Both the position numbers and the translations under genes were made by a program. Below the pieces are notes generated by a model. It did no database searches and had not been told where the DNA came from. It saw nothing but the letters and a program-made list of their open reading frames with translations. Positions 1 through 11,137 of a stretch of 64,000 bases of DNA are shown in pieces. Each line of letters starts with the position of its first letter. Positions within the stretch are counted from its first letter, which is position 1. The DNA is from Tridacna crocea (taxonomy: Eukaryota; Mollusca; Bivalvia; Cardiida; Cardiidae), in assembly GCA_943736015.1 (NCBI GenBank), contig OX031062.1, positions 29,795,462 through 29,859,461 on the forward strand. Reading direction: 5' to 3'.

Positions 1-137
1 TTCAATCTATCATTGGATTAAAACAATTGTTGGAATAGGAGAATATGCCGGTTTACTACATTTTCTCCTTTCCTAGCATTGTTTTCAACATTTGTCTTTC
101 TTGGGGACATTAAGTGTTAATTGTGTGGTAAAGGTTA
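1..137 (+). repeat. Family A MITE, left-truncated by window edge
   Basis: Hairpin remnant near 35-85 followed by GTGTGGTAAAGG and TTAA at 134-137. A second, heavily decayed copy follows at about 138-325, with a weak hairpin near 215-265. Confidence 0.5.
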
Positions 138-462
138 ATTCAGTTTTCAGAGTTGAATTTATAAGGTATTGTCTAGATGACTCTAAAGCATTGCCTCGGA
201 AAGGATATAAAACATTATGAGAAAGGGAAAAATTGTTAGCTGCATTTCTCCTTTTGTCATAATGTTTATAAAAGGCTGCTACTTTTTTGCTATGAAAAAC
301 ACAGGGTTATTTGGCAAAGGATAAATAGACTGGTTGCTGCTTGCAGTTTGCTAATTAGTATTAGTGTATTATTTTTGCACATACACAGCATACTTTTCAG
401 TATTATATCAATTAATCAATACTTACATAGTTGCACAGTCATGTTTTTTCTGTGTATTGCAG

Positions 463-667
463 GTGCAGAGAGAAGATTCCACTTTCTGATGAAATAAAAC
501 TTGTAAAAGTAAAACAGTCTGTACCTGCCTCAGACCTCAGGTAAAATTGCGCAATCAAGGTATATAATCTCCAGGAATTGTAAAGTATCAACTTGGAACT
601 GAAGAGCTGTCTGAAAAGATATAACAAAATAGCTAAATCAAATGCAAGAACAGCTGTATAAATAGTC
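463..667 (+). other. Probable 5'UTR part of the dystroglycan signal-peptide exon
   Basis: A good acceptor (pyrimidine tract TTTTTTCTGTGTATTGCAG, AG at 461-462) precedes the start codon by about 200 bases. No intron end is seen between it and the ATG at 668. The segment has short upstream ATGs closed by stops. The exon start is inferred; an upstream non-coding exon outside the window would be expected. Confidence 0.45.
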
Positions 668-940
668 ATGGATTTGCTTCTAAAAAGTGCTAGACTTTCA
701 CGAAAGAGGGAAATGTCGCTTTCGTATTTAATACACCTTTTGGTAGTGTTTGTGTTGTGCCAAGTAATGGTTGCTCAAGATTTGAAATTTGTCAGCAGTA
801 AGGATGGAGACCAAAAACTGAGTCCTGGTGAGCCCCTTACACTGCTCTGGGGTATCGCTGATTCAACAGCCTATGTGGGAAAGCTGTTTGCCTACACCTT
901 GCCGAATGATGCCTTCCAGGGGAACGTTGTACAGTATGAT
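668..940 (+). CDS. DAG1: Dystroglycan, coding exon 1 (signal peptide and start of N-terminal domain)
   Basis: Encodes residues 1-91 of dystroglycan, the laminin receptor of the dystrophin-associated complex. The ATG at 668 gives a basic leader before a hydrophobic stretch. The internal Met at residue 16 (713) heads a more typical signal peptide (SLSYLIHLLVVFVLC) and may be the real start. Residues 50-91 begin the cadherin-like N-terminal domain (DSTAYVGKLFAYTLPNDAF). The exon ends phase 0 at Asp91 before GTAAGT (941-946). The next exon resumes in frame at 24454 with the ITEAGKDKLPDW motif, which matches the vertebrate family at this point. As I recall, vertebrate DAG1 has its coding intron at about the same place. 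A further short upstream coding exon is unlikely because this one already carries the signal peptide. Confidence 0.85.
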
Positions 941-972
941 GTAAGTAATTGATATGATATCGTTGCTATTGC

Positions 973-1195
973 TTAACTCTTTGCCAAACGACAAAATTGT
1001 AGACTGGTCCAAATTGAAAGCCCTTGCAGACGACAAAATAAATGTGACTCAAAAATTGAAATTTCTTTTGGAAAGGGTAGAAAATATTGTGGGAAAAGGA
1101 GAAAATGCTGGTTACCAGCATTTTCTCCTTTTCCCACAATGTTTTCAAAAGGCTTCTTTCTCAGGATTGTTAAAAGTCAATCCGTTATTATTCTG
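973..1195 (+). repeat. Family A MITE, + orientation
   Basis: TTAACTCTTTGCCAAACGAC start, LE motif, near-perfect hairpin at about 1078-1145, RE interrupted before its last 20 bases. It begins about 30 bases after the dystroglycan splice donor. Confidence 0.8.
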
Positions 1196-1215
1196 GCTAG
1201 TCTGAGATGTAACCC

Positions 1216-1512
1216 TTAACTACAAAGGAGAATTTCAAAAAAACAGTGTTGGAAAGGGAGAAAATGCTGGTTATCAGCATTTTCTCCTTTTCTCTCCATG
1301 GTTGAAAAAGACTAATCTTCTTTAGGGTTGTTAAGGCTCGAAATTGTATGGTAACGCTTGAATTGAAGCTATTTTTCTCGAAAAGTATGAAAAACATTAT
1401 GAGATAAGGAAAAATTCCTGGTCGAGGGCAATTTTTTTTTTTCTCTCAAAAAACTCTGTAAAGCCTTTTTCATCATGATCATCAAAGCACAGGATAGTAT
1501 GATAAAGAGTGG
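1216..1512 (+). repeat. Two decayed family A copies in tandem
   Basis: First copy 1216-1361 has a short LE, hairpin GAAAATGCTGGTTATCAGCA and RE ending GTATGGTAACG. The second, about 1380-1512, is recognisable only by its hairpin remnant and a GATAAAGAGTGG-type end. Confidence 0.5.
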
Positions 1513-1733
1513 ATAACTCTTTATCAAATGTTAGACTGGTCCAAATTGAAAGCATTTGCAGACGACAAAATTAGTGTGATTAAATAATTGAAATTTGTGT
1601 TAGAAAGAAGAAAACATTGTGGGAAAAGGAGAAAATGTTGGTTACCAGCATTTTTTTCCTTTCCCACAATGTTTTCAAAAGGTTTCTTTCAAAGGGGTGT
1701 GAAAGAGTCGGGATTGTGTGATAAAAGAGTGAA
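1513..1733 (+). repeat. Family A MITE, + orientation
   Basis: LE with GACTGGTCCAAATTGAAAGC, hairpin 1612-1680, RE ending GGGATTGTGTGATAAAAGAG. The terminal TTAAs are mutated. Confidence 0.7.
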
Positions 1734-2110
1734 TAAACAAAAAGCTTGTTCGTGAATCATCATGTCTGGATGGGAGGATTTAAAATTTTTTGTCTTATTT
1801 CCGAAATATCTTGACTACAAAAGCTCCCCATTATTGCATCTTATTTTTATTTCCTGAATGGAGCCGCCATGTTCTCTAGCTTTTCCAAAGCTCTCAATTT
1901 TACATGAGATGTTTATTTTATAAACGGAGTATCATATGAGCATGTTGTTTGAAAAAAATGTTTCTTGCTTTCCTGTTTGGATGGCTGGGATGGGTTGGTG
2001 GCTGTTCTGTCATGTCTCGGCTGTTGTGTACTTGGCGGAGGCTTCATATCTAGCGTACAGAGTTCTAGAGAAAAGGGGATGATGGTATTCAAAATTCATT
2101 ATTTCTCTTC

Positions 2111-2186
2111 AAAGCCCTATGTTGTGGGTACTCATTAGAATCGTCTTGATAACATGATTCTAATGTGTACCCTCAGCTTAGGGTTT
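2111..2186. repeat. 75-bp palindromic element, copy 1
   Basis: Inverted repeat: AAAGCCCTATGTTGTGGGTA and CTCATTAGAATCGTC pair with GATTCTAATGTGTACC and TTAGGGTTT. The same element recurs at 17100-17176 and, as a half, near 27183-27215. Confidence 0.6.
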
Positions 2187-2244
2187 AGTGGAGAAAACTC
2201 AATATTTTCAATTTTGAAACCAAAAGAACCAGACAACATTTTTT

Positions 2245-2390
2245 ATCCCTGGAAATTGAAAGTGTTTGCAGTCGATAAACTGAATTGGGCTTCAATGAAG
2301 GGATTTGTGTTTGAAAGACTAGTTAGCAATTTTCTCCTATTTGCACAATGTTTTCAAAAAACTTCTTCCTTGGTGTTTTTAAATTCTTGA
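2245..2390 (+). repeat. Decayed family A fragment
   Basis: LE middle (GAAATTGAAAGTGTTTGCAG), half a hairpin (TTTTCTCCTATTTGCACAAT) and RE start. The left hairpin arm is missing. Confidence 0.4.
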
Positions 2391-2443
2391 ACGGCAGAAC
2401 AAAAATTTCTTCTTCTATCTTTAGCCATGTAATTGTTCTTTAC

Positions 2444-2666
2444 TTAACCCTTTACCTCACAATCCCAACTTTTAACACCCCTGTGAAAAAAGCCTTTCAA
2501 AACATTGTTGGAAAAGGAGAAAATGCTGGTAACCAGCATTTTCTCCTTTTCCCACGATGTTTTCTTCCCTTCGTAAAATTTCAATTCTTTAGTCACATTT
2601 ATCTTGTCGTCTGCAGATGCTTTCATTTTGGACCAGTCTAATTCTTTTCGTTTGGTAAAGAGTTAA
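2444..2666 (-). repeat. Family A MITE, - orientation
   Basis: TTAA at both ends, RE (CTCACAATCCCAACTTTTAA) on the left, hairpin about 2496-2564, LE on the right ending TTTGGTAAAGAGTTAA. Confidence 0.85.
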
Positions 2667-2771
2667 ATGAAAATGTTCACAAAAGCATTGGGCATTAGGT
2701 CTGAGACAGACGAAAATAACAAACAATTCTTCCTCTTCTATCTTTAGCTTTGCAATTGTTTGAAATTTGGA

Positions 2772-2998
2772 TTAACTCTTTACCCCGCAATCCTGACTTT
2801 AAACACCCCTGGGAAAGAAGCCTTTTAAAAACATTTCGGGTAAAGGAGAAAACTAGTAACCAGCATTTTCTCCTTTTCCCACAATATTTTTCACCTTTCC
2901 CTAAACAAATTCCAATTTTTTGGCCACGGTTATTTTGTCGTCTGCAAATGCTTTCAGTTTGGACCAGTCTAAAATTTTGTTGTTTCGTAAAGAGTTAA
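2772..2998 (-). repeat. Family A MITE, - orientation
   Basis: TTAA at both ends. The hairpin has lost a few bases of its left arm (GAGAAAACTAGTAACCAGCA). Confidence 0.8.
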
Positions 2999-3339
2999 AA
3001 TGTTTGCAAAAGCAGTGGGCAGTAAACTCTGAGATAGACGAAAGTAATGACAAAAGTAATGGCAGCCTATTTCCTGACAGTAATCATGTTTCATTGTGGC
3101 TTCCTCCAGACAATTTGTCCTTTGGGATCTTAAGACAACTGTTTTGACATGGTGACAGATAATGTATGATGCTTGACCGAAAAGTAGATGAAATTGTGTC
3201 TGGCAAAATTTCCACACTGAAGTAAATACTTGGGATAAATTGTTTGCTGACTTTGTTGAATTACTTTCTTGCCAAGTTGATTCTTGAATATTTGAATACT
3301 GTTTTGACTTAAGAATGTGTACGGAATTATCCTGTTTTT

Positions 3340-3685
3340 AGCTGTACTGGCTGAATGCCAGCAGAGCTTATGTCATTGCGGGGTTTCCATCGTCCGTCAA
3401 TCCGTCTGTTAGTATTTTTCTTGTTTATGTGATAAAGTCTGCAATTGTTGTCAGATTTTCATGAAACTTGCATAGATTGTTTATCTTATCAATAGCTTCA
3501 ACCCTATTGATTTTGAAAAAAATCCAACAAACAATATGGGAAAAGTAGCCATTTCAAGTTGAAAATTTCAAATTCTTGTTTACGCGATAAAGTCTGCATT
3601 TCTCGTCAGATTCATGTGGGAAAAGTAGCCATTTCAAGTTGACTGCCAGTAGAGCATATTCAGGCCCTTCAAGGACTTCTAGTTA
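3340..3685 (+). repeat. CCGTCC-type dispersed repeat, copy 1 (Helitron-like 3' end)
   Basis: Opens with the hairpin-like ACTGGCTGAATGCCAGCAGA, then CGTCCGTCAATCCGTCTGTT and GATAAAGTCTGC units. It closes with CAGGCCCTTCAAGGACTTCT and CTAG (3679-3682). A family A MITE begins at TTAA 3686, four bases past the CTAG. Confidence 0.6.
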
Positions 3686-3885
3686 TTAACCCTTTCCCAA
3701 TTGACAAATTTTAGACTCTTCCTAGCTAAGAGCATCTACAGAAGGCAAATTCAGAAATGGTACAAATTATTTTTAGGTCTCTGATAGGGTAGAAACATTG
3801 TGTAAAAAGGAGAAAAAGCAGGTTACCTGCATTTTTTCCTCTTCCCACAAAGTTTTCAAAAGCCTTCCTTCCCAGGGGCATGAAA
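3686..3885 (+). repeat. Family A MITE, + orientation, diverged
   Basis: TTAACCCTTTCCCAATTGAC start, diverged LE and hairpin at about 3787-3855. Another hairpin fragment follows near 3895-3950. Confidence 0.55.
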
Positions 3886-3954
3886 ACGATAGAGAAAGAA
3901 GGCTTTTGAAAACATCATTATAGTAGAAAAGAAAAGGTGGATGACCCACTTTTT

Positions 3955-5312
3955 AGCTTTACTGGCTGAAAGCCAGCAGAGCTTATGTCATGGCGGGGTT
4001 TACGTCGTCCGTCCGTCCGTCCGTCTGTCCCTCTGGCTTCTGCCCATTAGTCTTTTTCTTGTTTATGCAATAAAGTCTACATTTGTTGTTGGATTTTTGT
4101 AAAACTTGCACAGATTGATTATCTTATCAATAGCTTCAACCCCATTGATTTTGAGAAAAATCCAACAAACAATATGGGAAAATTAGTCATTTCAAGTTGA
4201 AAATTTCAAATTCTTGTTTACGCGATAAAGTCTGCATTTCTCATTAGATTTTCATGAAACTTGCACAGTTTATTTATCTGATCAATAGCTACATCCAAAT
4301 TGATTTTGAGAAAAATCCAACAAATAATATGGGAAATGTAGCCATTTCGAGTTGAAAATTTCCAGTTCTTGTTTAGGCGATAAAGTCTGCATTTATTGCT
4401 ATATTTAAGTGAAACCTGCACAGTTTGTTTATCTCATCAATAGCTTCAACCCTATTGATTTTGGAAAAAATCGAACAAACGGTATTGGAAAAGTAGCCAT
4501 TTCAAGTTGAAAATTTCAAATTCCTGTTTACACGATAAAGTCTGCATTTTATGTCAGTTTTTCATGAAAATCACACGATTTGTTTATCACATCAGTAGCT
4601 TCAACCAGATTGATTTAAAAGAAAATCCAATAAACAATATGGGAAAAGTAGTCATCTCAAGTAGAAAATTTACGCATTTCTCATCAGATTTTCATGAAAC
4701 TTGCACAGTCTATCTATCCGATCAATAGCTACATCCATATTGATTTTGAGAAAAATCCAACAAATAAAGTAGCCCTTCCAGTTGAAAATTTCCAATTCTT
4801 GTTTACCCGATAAAGTCTGTATTTATTCCTAGATTTAAGTGAAACTTGCACAGGTTCGTTATCTCATCAATAGCTTCAACCATATTGATTCTGAAAAAAA
4901 TCCAACAAACGGTATTGGAAAAGTAGCCATTTCAAGTTGAAGATTTCAAATTCCTGTTCACACAATAAAGTCTGCATTTTATGTCAGGTTTTCATGAAAA
5001 TCACACAATTTGTTTATCACATCAGTAGCTTCAACCCTATTGATTTAAAAAATAAATCCAATAAACAATATGGGAAAAGTAGCCATCTCAAGTTGAAAAT
5101 TTCAAATTCTTGTTTACGGGATAAAATGTGCATTTGTAATCAGATTTTTGTTAAACTTGCACTGTCAGTTTGTTTATCTCATCGATAGCTTCAACCCTAT
5201 GATGGATTTTGGAAAAAAAAAATCCAACAAACAGTATGGGAAAAGTAGCCATTTCAAGTTGACTGCCAGTAGAGCATATTCAGGCCAATCGGGGCCTTCT
5301 TAAGTTCTTCTT
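3955..5312 (+). repeat. CCGTCC-type dispersed repeat, copy 2, with about 155-bp internal tandem units
   Basis: Starts with ACTGGCTGAAAGCCAGCAGA and (CCGT)n at 4006-4030. Units containing GATAAAGTCTGCAT, TTTCATGAAACTTGCACAG, ATCAATAGCTTCAACCC and CCAACAAACAATATGGGAAA repeat roughly every 155 bases (near 4070, 4225, 4380, 4535, 4810, 4965, 5120). The 3' end CAGGCCAATCGGGGCCTTCT resembles copy 1 but lacks an intact CTAG. No coding capacity. Confidence 0.75.
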
Positions 5313-6087
5313 TACTAATAATGTTCTCTTCCCTTCTAAGATGTATCCCATCAAATAAGCCGTAATTTTTTGTTTGTCACCAACAAAGTACTTTCGATAC
5401 AATTTCACTTGATGAAGAGGTGTACAAGTTTGAGAAGACATACAATTCAAAGAAACCAATTTAGAGAAAGACGTCAAGAACCTAAATATCTACTAAGTAA
5501 TGTCTGTTTATCATGTTTAGGCAGTATTTGTTTTGGAACATACAGGGAGGCAAGACAGTTGCTGTTGAAGCCACTTTATTTCTGTCATAATAGGCACTGC
5601 CCATTCACACTTAACATACAGAGAGCAATAGAAGGTGCTCTTACAGACAGAGCAAATCAAGATCAGTATGGAAAGAATGGCCATTCTCATCATCTAGATT
5701 GGTATCCTATCAAAAAAAAGCCTTTGAAACAGCTATAAGAAAGGTTTCTCCTATCAGTTAATAAAAAAAACTGGGTGTTCCATTGACTTTGTACTTTAAG
5801 AATAAAATCTCTGTGAATCTTGGGTTTGACATTCCGACAAATTGACCAATCAGAGATAACTAGGTGGGGTGAAATTGGGCAGACAAGTGATAGCAGATAA
5901 TCCAGCAGGCTTCTTATTTTCTGGTAAATGAGAAATCCCTTAATGTGTTTAACAGAAAACTGGCCAGATAAATCTTCCCTAAAAATATGCCAATTGTTTT
6001 GGCCCATACACAGCTGAATAAAACCCAACAGACATTTTGAAACCAAAAATGTGACAGAAATAAAGCAACATCCAGTCTCAGCTAAGC

Positions 6088-6160
6088 AGACCATATAGAT
6101 CAAAGATCAGACTCTAAATTTGTGATGTGCTGTCTGATCTTGATCAACACTTGCCACAAC
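6088..6160. repeat. AGATCA palindrome (family F)
   Basis: TAGATCAAAGATCAGACT and GTCTGATCTTGATCAACACT are imperfect complements. The centre is diverged. Confidence 0.5.
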
Positions 6161-6231
6161 AGCAACTGTAGTCATTGAAGGTGCTTATTAAGGGTAAACA
6201 GTCCAGAAGAAAGGTTTTGATAATCCGGAAA

Positions 6232-6325
6232 TTAACTGTTTACAAGACAAACTTGACTTAGCGACCCTGAAATAGAAGCCTTTTATCAACATTTTGGGAA
6301 AAGGAGAGAATGCTGATAACCATAA
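6232..6325 (-). repeat. Family A MITE, RE half only
   Basis: TTAACTGTTTACAAGACAAA followed by GACCCTGAAATAGAAGCC and the left hairpin arm. The LE half is absent. Confidence 0.5.
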
Positions 6326-6389
6326 TACATTTATTTGAAAGGAATTGGAACAATATAGGGCCATCATGGCCCTCTTGTTGACTTGTTGG

Positions 6390-6418
6390 CTTGGGGGGTG
6401 GGGGGGGGGGGGGGGCGA
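6390..6418 (+). repeat. G-run, potential G-quadruplex
   Basis: Almost uninterrupted G from 6393 to 6414, broken once by T. It lies beside a small GGGCCATCATGGCCC palindrome (6358-6372). Confidence 0.7.
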
Positions 6419-6882
6419 CTTTTTTGACAAGGCTTGGAAAGTTTTTCTGGAGAATTTTTTTTCTGTCAGTAAAATGTGTAGCTTCATGTAACAGGCACCT
6501 AAACTGTTTCTGCTGAAAATGTTAGAATTTTGATAGAGATTTTTATTGCATGAAATAACAGAAAACATGATAGGGAAATAAAAAATACCACATGCTTTGG
6601 CTGTAATGTTGATATTGCATTAATAAGAAAGTAAGAATTGAGGTTATACTGCCCTGAAAGCTGACATGATAGATTTTATCTTTATTAAAGAATGTAAACT
6701 ATTACTTTTTGCTACATTTACAGCCTGCACAGATGCTGAATGTTACATGCATCTGAAAAAGGGTAGGGGGTGTTAATAAAGTTTGAAGAAAGAACTTTGT
6801 ATTTGCAAAGAACTTTGTATTAGCAAATTTGCATATAGTTATTCAAATCTTGCATATGGAAGACTTTTCAACAATTCCATTT

Positions 6883-7150
6883 TATACTCCCAATGGGCTG
6901 TATTATTATGGCTCCTGGTCGTCTGTCCATCTGTCTGTAAGCAATTTCTTGTGTGCTGAGTAATTCTCTGACAGTTTCCATCAGAATAATTTGAAACTTT
7001 CTACAATGAATCACTTTGATGTGTAGTTGTGCAAATGACTCTTAAAATTTGGATCTCTTTAGGCATTCTAAATTCTAACCCAATTCAATGACAAGCCCCT
7101 CCCCCCTTCCTTTGGATGTTTTATGCGCAGCTTTGAGAAGCTCTTGTTTA
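6883..7150 (+). repeat. Dispersed repeat G, copy without MITE insertion
   Basis: Shares TGTATTATTATGGC, CTGTCTGTAAGCAATTTCTT, GATGTGTAGTTGTGCA and GGATCTCTTTAGGCATTCTA with 19036-19186 and 19621-19720. Its TTAA at 7042-7045 is the intact counterpart of the MITE target in the other copy. Confidence 0.65.
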
Positions 7151-7394
7151 AATTGCAGAACATACCAAACAGACAGTTTTAGTGAAATAATAAGACCAAA
7201 AATGATGCAAGTTCATCCTCTTGCATTTTTTGTGCTGTCTAATCTTAATCTTCATTGGCTGCAAATGCAACTCATATAAGGCACTCAGAGGTTTGACTTA
7301 CCCTTTTTCCTACAAGTTGAGTAAGTACTTTGATCCCTTACCAAAGGTTGAAATTCTAGACCAATCCATATTGAAGGAATTTATAAATAACAGT

Positions 7395-7590
7395 TTAGCT
7401 CTTTACCAAACAACAAAAATGTAAACTTGTCTAACAAAGTTGTCTCAAATTATGAAATTTGTTCTTGATAGGGCAGAAAATAATATGGGAAAAGTAGAAA
7501 ATGCTGGTTACCAACATTTTTTTCTTTTCCAGCTGTGTTTTCAAAAGGCATGTTTCTCAGGGTGGTCAAAATTCAGGATTGCATGGTAAA
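7395..7590 (+). repeat. Family A MITE, + orientation
   Basis: LE, hairpin about 7480-7548, RE ending ATTGCATGGTAAA. A further LE fragment lies at 7334-7380. Confidence 0.6.
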
Positions 7591-7619
7591 ATTCCATGTT
7601 TTTAGCTAAAAATCCTTAT

Positions 7620-7852
7620 TTAACTCATTACCAAACGGCAACATTTTAGGTTTGTCCAAATCAAAGCATAAATTTTGCAGTCGACAAAATAAAAGTGGCT
7701 GAAAATTTGAAATTTGTTCTGTGAAGGGTAGAAAACATTGTTCGAAAAGGAGAAAATGCTGGTTACCAGCATTTTTTCCTTTTCACACAATGTTTTCTAA
7801 TGGCCTCTTTCTCAAGGGCGTCAAAAGTAGGGATTGTGTGGTAATGGGTTAA
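7620..7852 (+). repeat. Family A MITE, + orientation (CATTACC subfamily)
   Basis: TTAACTCATTACCAAACGGC start and GTGTGGTAATGGGTTAA end, so both TTAAs are intact. A decayed reverse copy abuts at about 7853-8020. Confidence 0.85.
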
Positions 7853-8144
7853 AGAGCTTTTGAAAGCATTGCAGGAAAAGGAGAATATGTTTGCAACCAG
7901 CATTTTCTCATTTATCCATGATGTTTTCACCCTTTCATAAGCAAAATCTTGCATTTAGGTCACAATTGATTTGAGTCTGCTAATGTTCTAAACTTGGACA
8001 ATTCTACAGTTATATGGGCCATGCTCTGTAAAAAGGGGTCTATATCAGCCAAGCTCTGTGAAAAGGGGGCGAAATCCATCTGTGAAAAGTATTGACCCAG
8101 GTCAGCCTGCGCAGGCTCCGATACTTTTGGCTATTGATCGATTT

Positions 8145-8208
8145 TCAGTATGCCCAGGGTCAATCTTCTGTATGCCCAAGGTCAATCTTCTGTATGCCCA
8201 AAGACCAG
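8145..8208 (+). repeat. 22-bp tandem repeat, three copies
   Basis: TATGCCCAAGGTCAATCTTC-type units repeat three times. They follow a GCCTGCGCAGGC palindrome at 8103-8116. Confidence 0.6.
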
Positions 8209-8302
8209 TCTATCTCGTTAAGTTTAATGTTAAAAAGAAGTAGATGTTATGGATCTCTAGGTATGTGATGGCTTGCTTGGTACTGTGGATCAGAGAGATT
8301 CA

Positions 8303-8518
8303 TTAACCCTTTACCCTATGATATCTCTAATTGACCCTAAATAACAGCAAACAGGAAGTGGTTTCTTATGTGTATATGACACCTTTTGATAGTGTAGAAA
8401 ACATCGTGGTAAAAGGTGAAATTGCTCTTTACGAGCAATTTCACCTTCTGCCACAATGTCTTCCAAAGGCTCCTACAAGGAATGCCTAGAAATAAGTATC
8501 TATGGAGTAAAGGGTTAA
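8303..8518 (-). repeat. Family B MITE, reverse orientation
   Basis: TTAACCCTTTACCCTATGAT start and GGAGTAAAGGGTTAA end. The central foldback pairs GGTGAAATTGCTC with GAGCAATTTCACC. The arms match the copies at 23951 and 40862 in reverse. Confidence 0.8.
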
Positions 8519-9000
8519 GCCTTCTTCTGTCAGAGCATGGCTCATATCATTCGGTAAAGGGCTAAGCTCATTATTTCTAAAAAGGTAGAAGACAATTTGA
8601 TTCTTACAGTTCCTCTGTGATGGAAGTAAAATAACATCAGTCAAAACGAAACCAGCTGAAATACTCATTTGTCTTAAAGCCTTGCACAATCAGATTTTTC
8701 CGCCACATTGAAAAATGGGGGAAAAAACTCTTCTATAAATAGCAGCTGATGATGAGACTGGTTCACACCCACATTTCTCACAATGGATCTCTGTAGACTG
8801 ATTCTCATGCTCAGGTATTTTAATTGAAACACAATGCTCCACCCAAAAATCTCAACTAATGTCATTTATTCTTAAGTTCACAGATAGAGAGAGGTTTCTC
8901 CCCCTCCCTTCATTCCAGGATTTTATTTCTGTGGTACCAGGTAAAAGATATTACCAGCAAACCTACCCCCTCGACCCTCCACCATACAGTTATTTGTTAT

Positions 9001-9199
9001 AATGACCTGTAGGAAGAAGGCTTTTTAAAGCATTTTGGGAAAAGGAGAAAATGCTGGTAACCAGCATTTTCTCCTTTTCCCACAATGTTTTCTTCCCTTT
9101 CCCATGCAAAGCCCAAAATTTGAGCCACATGTTATCGGTCACCTGCAAGTGTTTTCAGTTTAGATGAGTCTCAACTATTGACATATGGTAAAGGATTAA
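9001..9199 (-). repeat. Family A MITE, - orientation, RE truncated
   Basis: Perfect hairpin at about 9030-9096, diverged LE, TTAA at 9196-9199 shared with the next element. Confidence 0.75.
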
Positions 9200-9424
9200 C
9201 TCTTTACCACACGGGAAAATTTTAGACTGGTCCAAATTGAAAGCATTTGCAGACAACAAAATAAAGGTAACTAAAAAATAGAAATTTGTGCTGGGAAGGG
9301 CAGAAAACACTGTGGGAAAAGGAGAAAATGCTGGTTACCAGCATGTTCTCCTTTTCCCACAGTGTTTTCAAAAGGCTTCTTTCTCAGGGGCGTCAAAAGT
9401 AGGGATTGTGTGGTAATGGGTTAA
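9196..9424 (+). repeat. Family A MITE, + orientation
   Basis: TTAACTCTTTACCACACGGG to GTGTGGTAATGGGTTAA. It shares its left TTAA with the preceding, oppositely oriented copy. Confidence 0.9.
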
Positions 9425-9813
9425 AGTGCTGGATCAAACTTAGATTGTTTGCTCAATCAGGGTAGACCACGATCAGACAGCACAGAGTAAGCAGTCTCAT
9501 GTTCTATTTATACTGCCACCCTACTATGTATAGTATTCTGGTCTATACAACCTTGAAATAATGAATTTGTTTTTTTTTCCCTCATTTTGAAAAGGTCCCA
9601 TTTCATGTATTTAGGGCCACTTTTGAGTTGGTGAAGCCATTTTCATATGAGGACCTGTAAAGATAGTTTGTTGAGACAGATTCATGAAGTTTATAACGCT
9701 CTCAGTCTCGGCGCCAAACAAATGAACTGAACCTGTTTTGATGGCTATAAATACAATTCATTGCAATTTACAAAGATGCTGGTTGTTTAGGTTTGATAAG
9801 ATAAGCCAAAGGT

Positions 9814-9944
9814 ATAGATCAACGGTTATACAGCACCTTACGTAGTCTGATCTTGACCTATGATGCAAAAGTCAGACCAAAAAGGTTAAAAGTCTAATCT
9901 CCAAGGGTGGTTCATACTAGGCATTGTGTGGTAATGGGTGAAAG
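9814..9944. repeat. Diverged AGATCA palindrome followed by a family A RE fragment
   Basis: TATAGATCAACGG pairs loosely with AGTCTGATCTTGACCTATGA. At 9898-9944 CTCCAAGGGTGGTTCATACT and GTGTGGTAATGGG look like an isolated RE. Confidence 0.35.
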
Positions 9945-10088
9945 GTTTTGAAATACTAAAAACTGCTGACCTAGAAACATAGTTTAGATTGTCAAAAAGA
10001 GGTGCAGTGAAATATTTTTCATCCTCAATTAAAACATCAGCACCCGATTGTATAAGCGTTGGTTAATTTAACCCAGGGTTAACATATT

Positions 10089-10283
10089 TTAACTCTATCA
10101 AGTGGCAAAATTATAGACCAGAGTTCAAATTGAAAGTATTTGCAGACAACGGTGTAAGTATGGCTCAAAAACTGGATTTGTCTTGGGAAGGGTAGACCAG
10201 CAGTCTCTCCTTTTCCTACAATGTTTTCAAAAGTCTTCCATCTCAGGGTGGTTAAAAGTTGGGATTGTGTGGTAAAGAGTTAA
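10089..10283 (+). repeat. Family A MITE, + orientation, hairpin shortened
   Basis: TTAA at both ends. The left hairpin arm is largely deleted (GGTAGACCAGCAGTCTCTCC). Confidence 0.75.
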
Positions 10284-10394
10284 TGAAAAAAATAGCCATT
10301 ACATTAAAGTAGAATTATATTTCCTTTTTGCTGTTTTGTTTCATAATTCAGAAAATCTATTGGTCTTGTTCCAAATTTTCTTTTAATTTGTAGA

Positions 10395-10580
10395 AATTCA
10401 AAAGTAACATGAAAATATTCTGAGAAATGGAGAAAGTGTTTGTAACCCGCATTTGCTCTTTTTGCAACAATGTTTTCTACACTTTAAAAGGCAAATTTGC
10501 TTTAAGTTCCAGTTATTTGTTTTCTACAAATGCTATTAATTTGGACAAGTCTAAAATTTTGTTGTGTGGTAAAGGGTTAA
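10395..10580 (-). repeat. Family A MITE, - orientation, RE lost
   Basis: Diverged hairpin and LE ending GTGTGGTAAAGGGTTAA at 10580. Confidence 0.6.
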
Positions 10581-10591
10581 CCATGTTTTGT

Positions 10592-11105
10592 TAAGAATGT
10601 AGCAGAAAAAAAAGCTTTTTGAAAGATTCTGAAAGAAAGGAAATGTGGCAGAATAGGCATTCTGAAAGTAGGAAAACATGTTAGAAAAAGGCACTCTGAA
10701 AGCATGGAAATGTGGCAGAAATAAGGATCCCAAAAGAAAGGATATATGGCAGAAAACAAAGTACTCTGTTTTAAGCATGGAAATGTAGCAGAAATACAAG
10801 TTTTCTGAAAGCAAGGAAATGTGCCAGATTACAAAGCATTCTAAAACCAAATAAGTGTGACAGACAAAAAAAGTCTGAAAGCAGGGAAATGTGGCAGAAG
10901 AAAGCATTCTGGATGCAAGGAAATGTGGCAGAAGACAAGGGACCCTAATTGTAAGGAAAGAAATGTGGCAGAATATAAAGCATTTAGAAACCAATGAATG
11001 TGGCAGAAAACAAAGCTTCCTAGAACCAATGAAATGTGGCAGAAAAAACCTTGTGAAAGCAAGAAATGTAGCAGAAAACAAAGCATTCTGAAAGCATGGA
11101 GCTCT
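10592..11105 (+). repeat. 36-bp minisatellite, about 14 units
   Basis: Units are variants of GAAAGCAAGGAAATGTGGCA plus GAAAACAAAGCATTCT. Lengths vary by a few bases. Because the units rarely contain stops, overlapping reading frames stay open on both strands. There is no codon-level conservation, so this is not treated as coding. Confidence 0.85.
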
Positions 11106-11137
11106 GAAAATGTTTCAGGCTTTCAGCTTAAAAAGCA

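Larger units (their letters stand above)
2398..3051. repeat. Tandem duplication of about 327 bp, each unit with one MITE
   Basis: The flanks of the two MITEs match: CTTCTATCTTTAGC and AATTGTT before each, and GCAGTGGGCAGTAAACTCTG/GCATTGGGCATTAGGTCTG with AGACGAAA after each. Units are about 2398-2724 and 2725-3051, so a host segment with an inserted MITE was duplicated. Confidence 0.65.

Noticed and set aside
5370..6103. Overlapping 122- and 137-residue frames on opposite strands
   Set aside because: No recognisable motifs, no splice support, and one ends in a dispersed AGATCA palindrome.
10551..11081. Long - strand frame of 176 residues rich in FCHIS repeats
   Set aside because: It is the 36-bp minisatellite read through; other frames are equally open and the units show no codon-level constraint.
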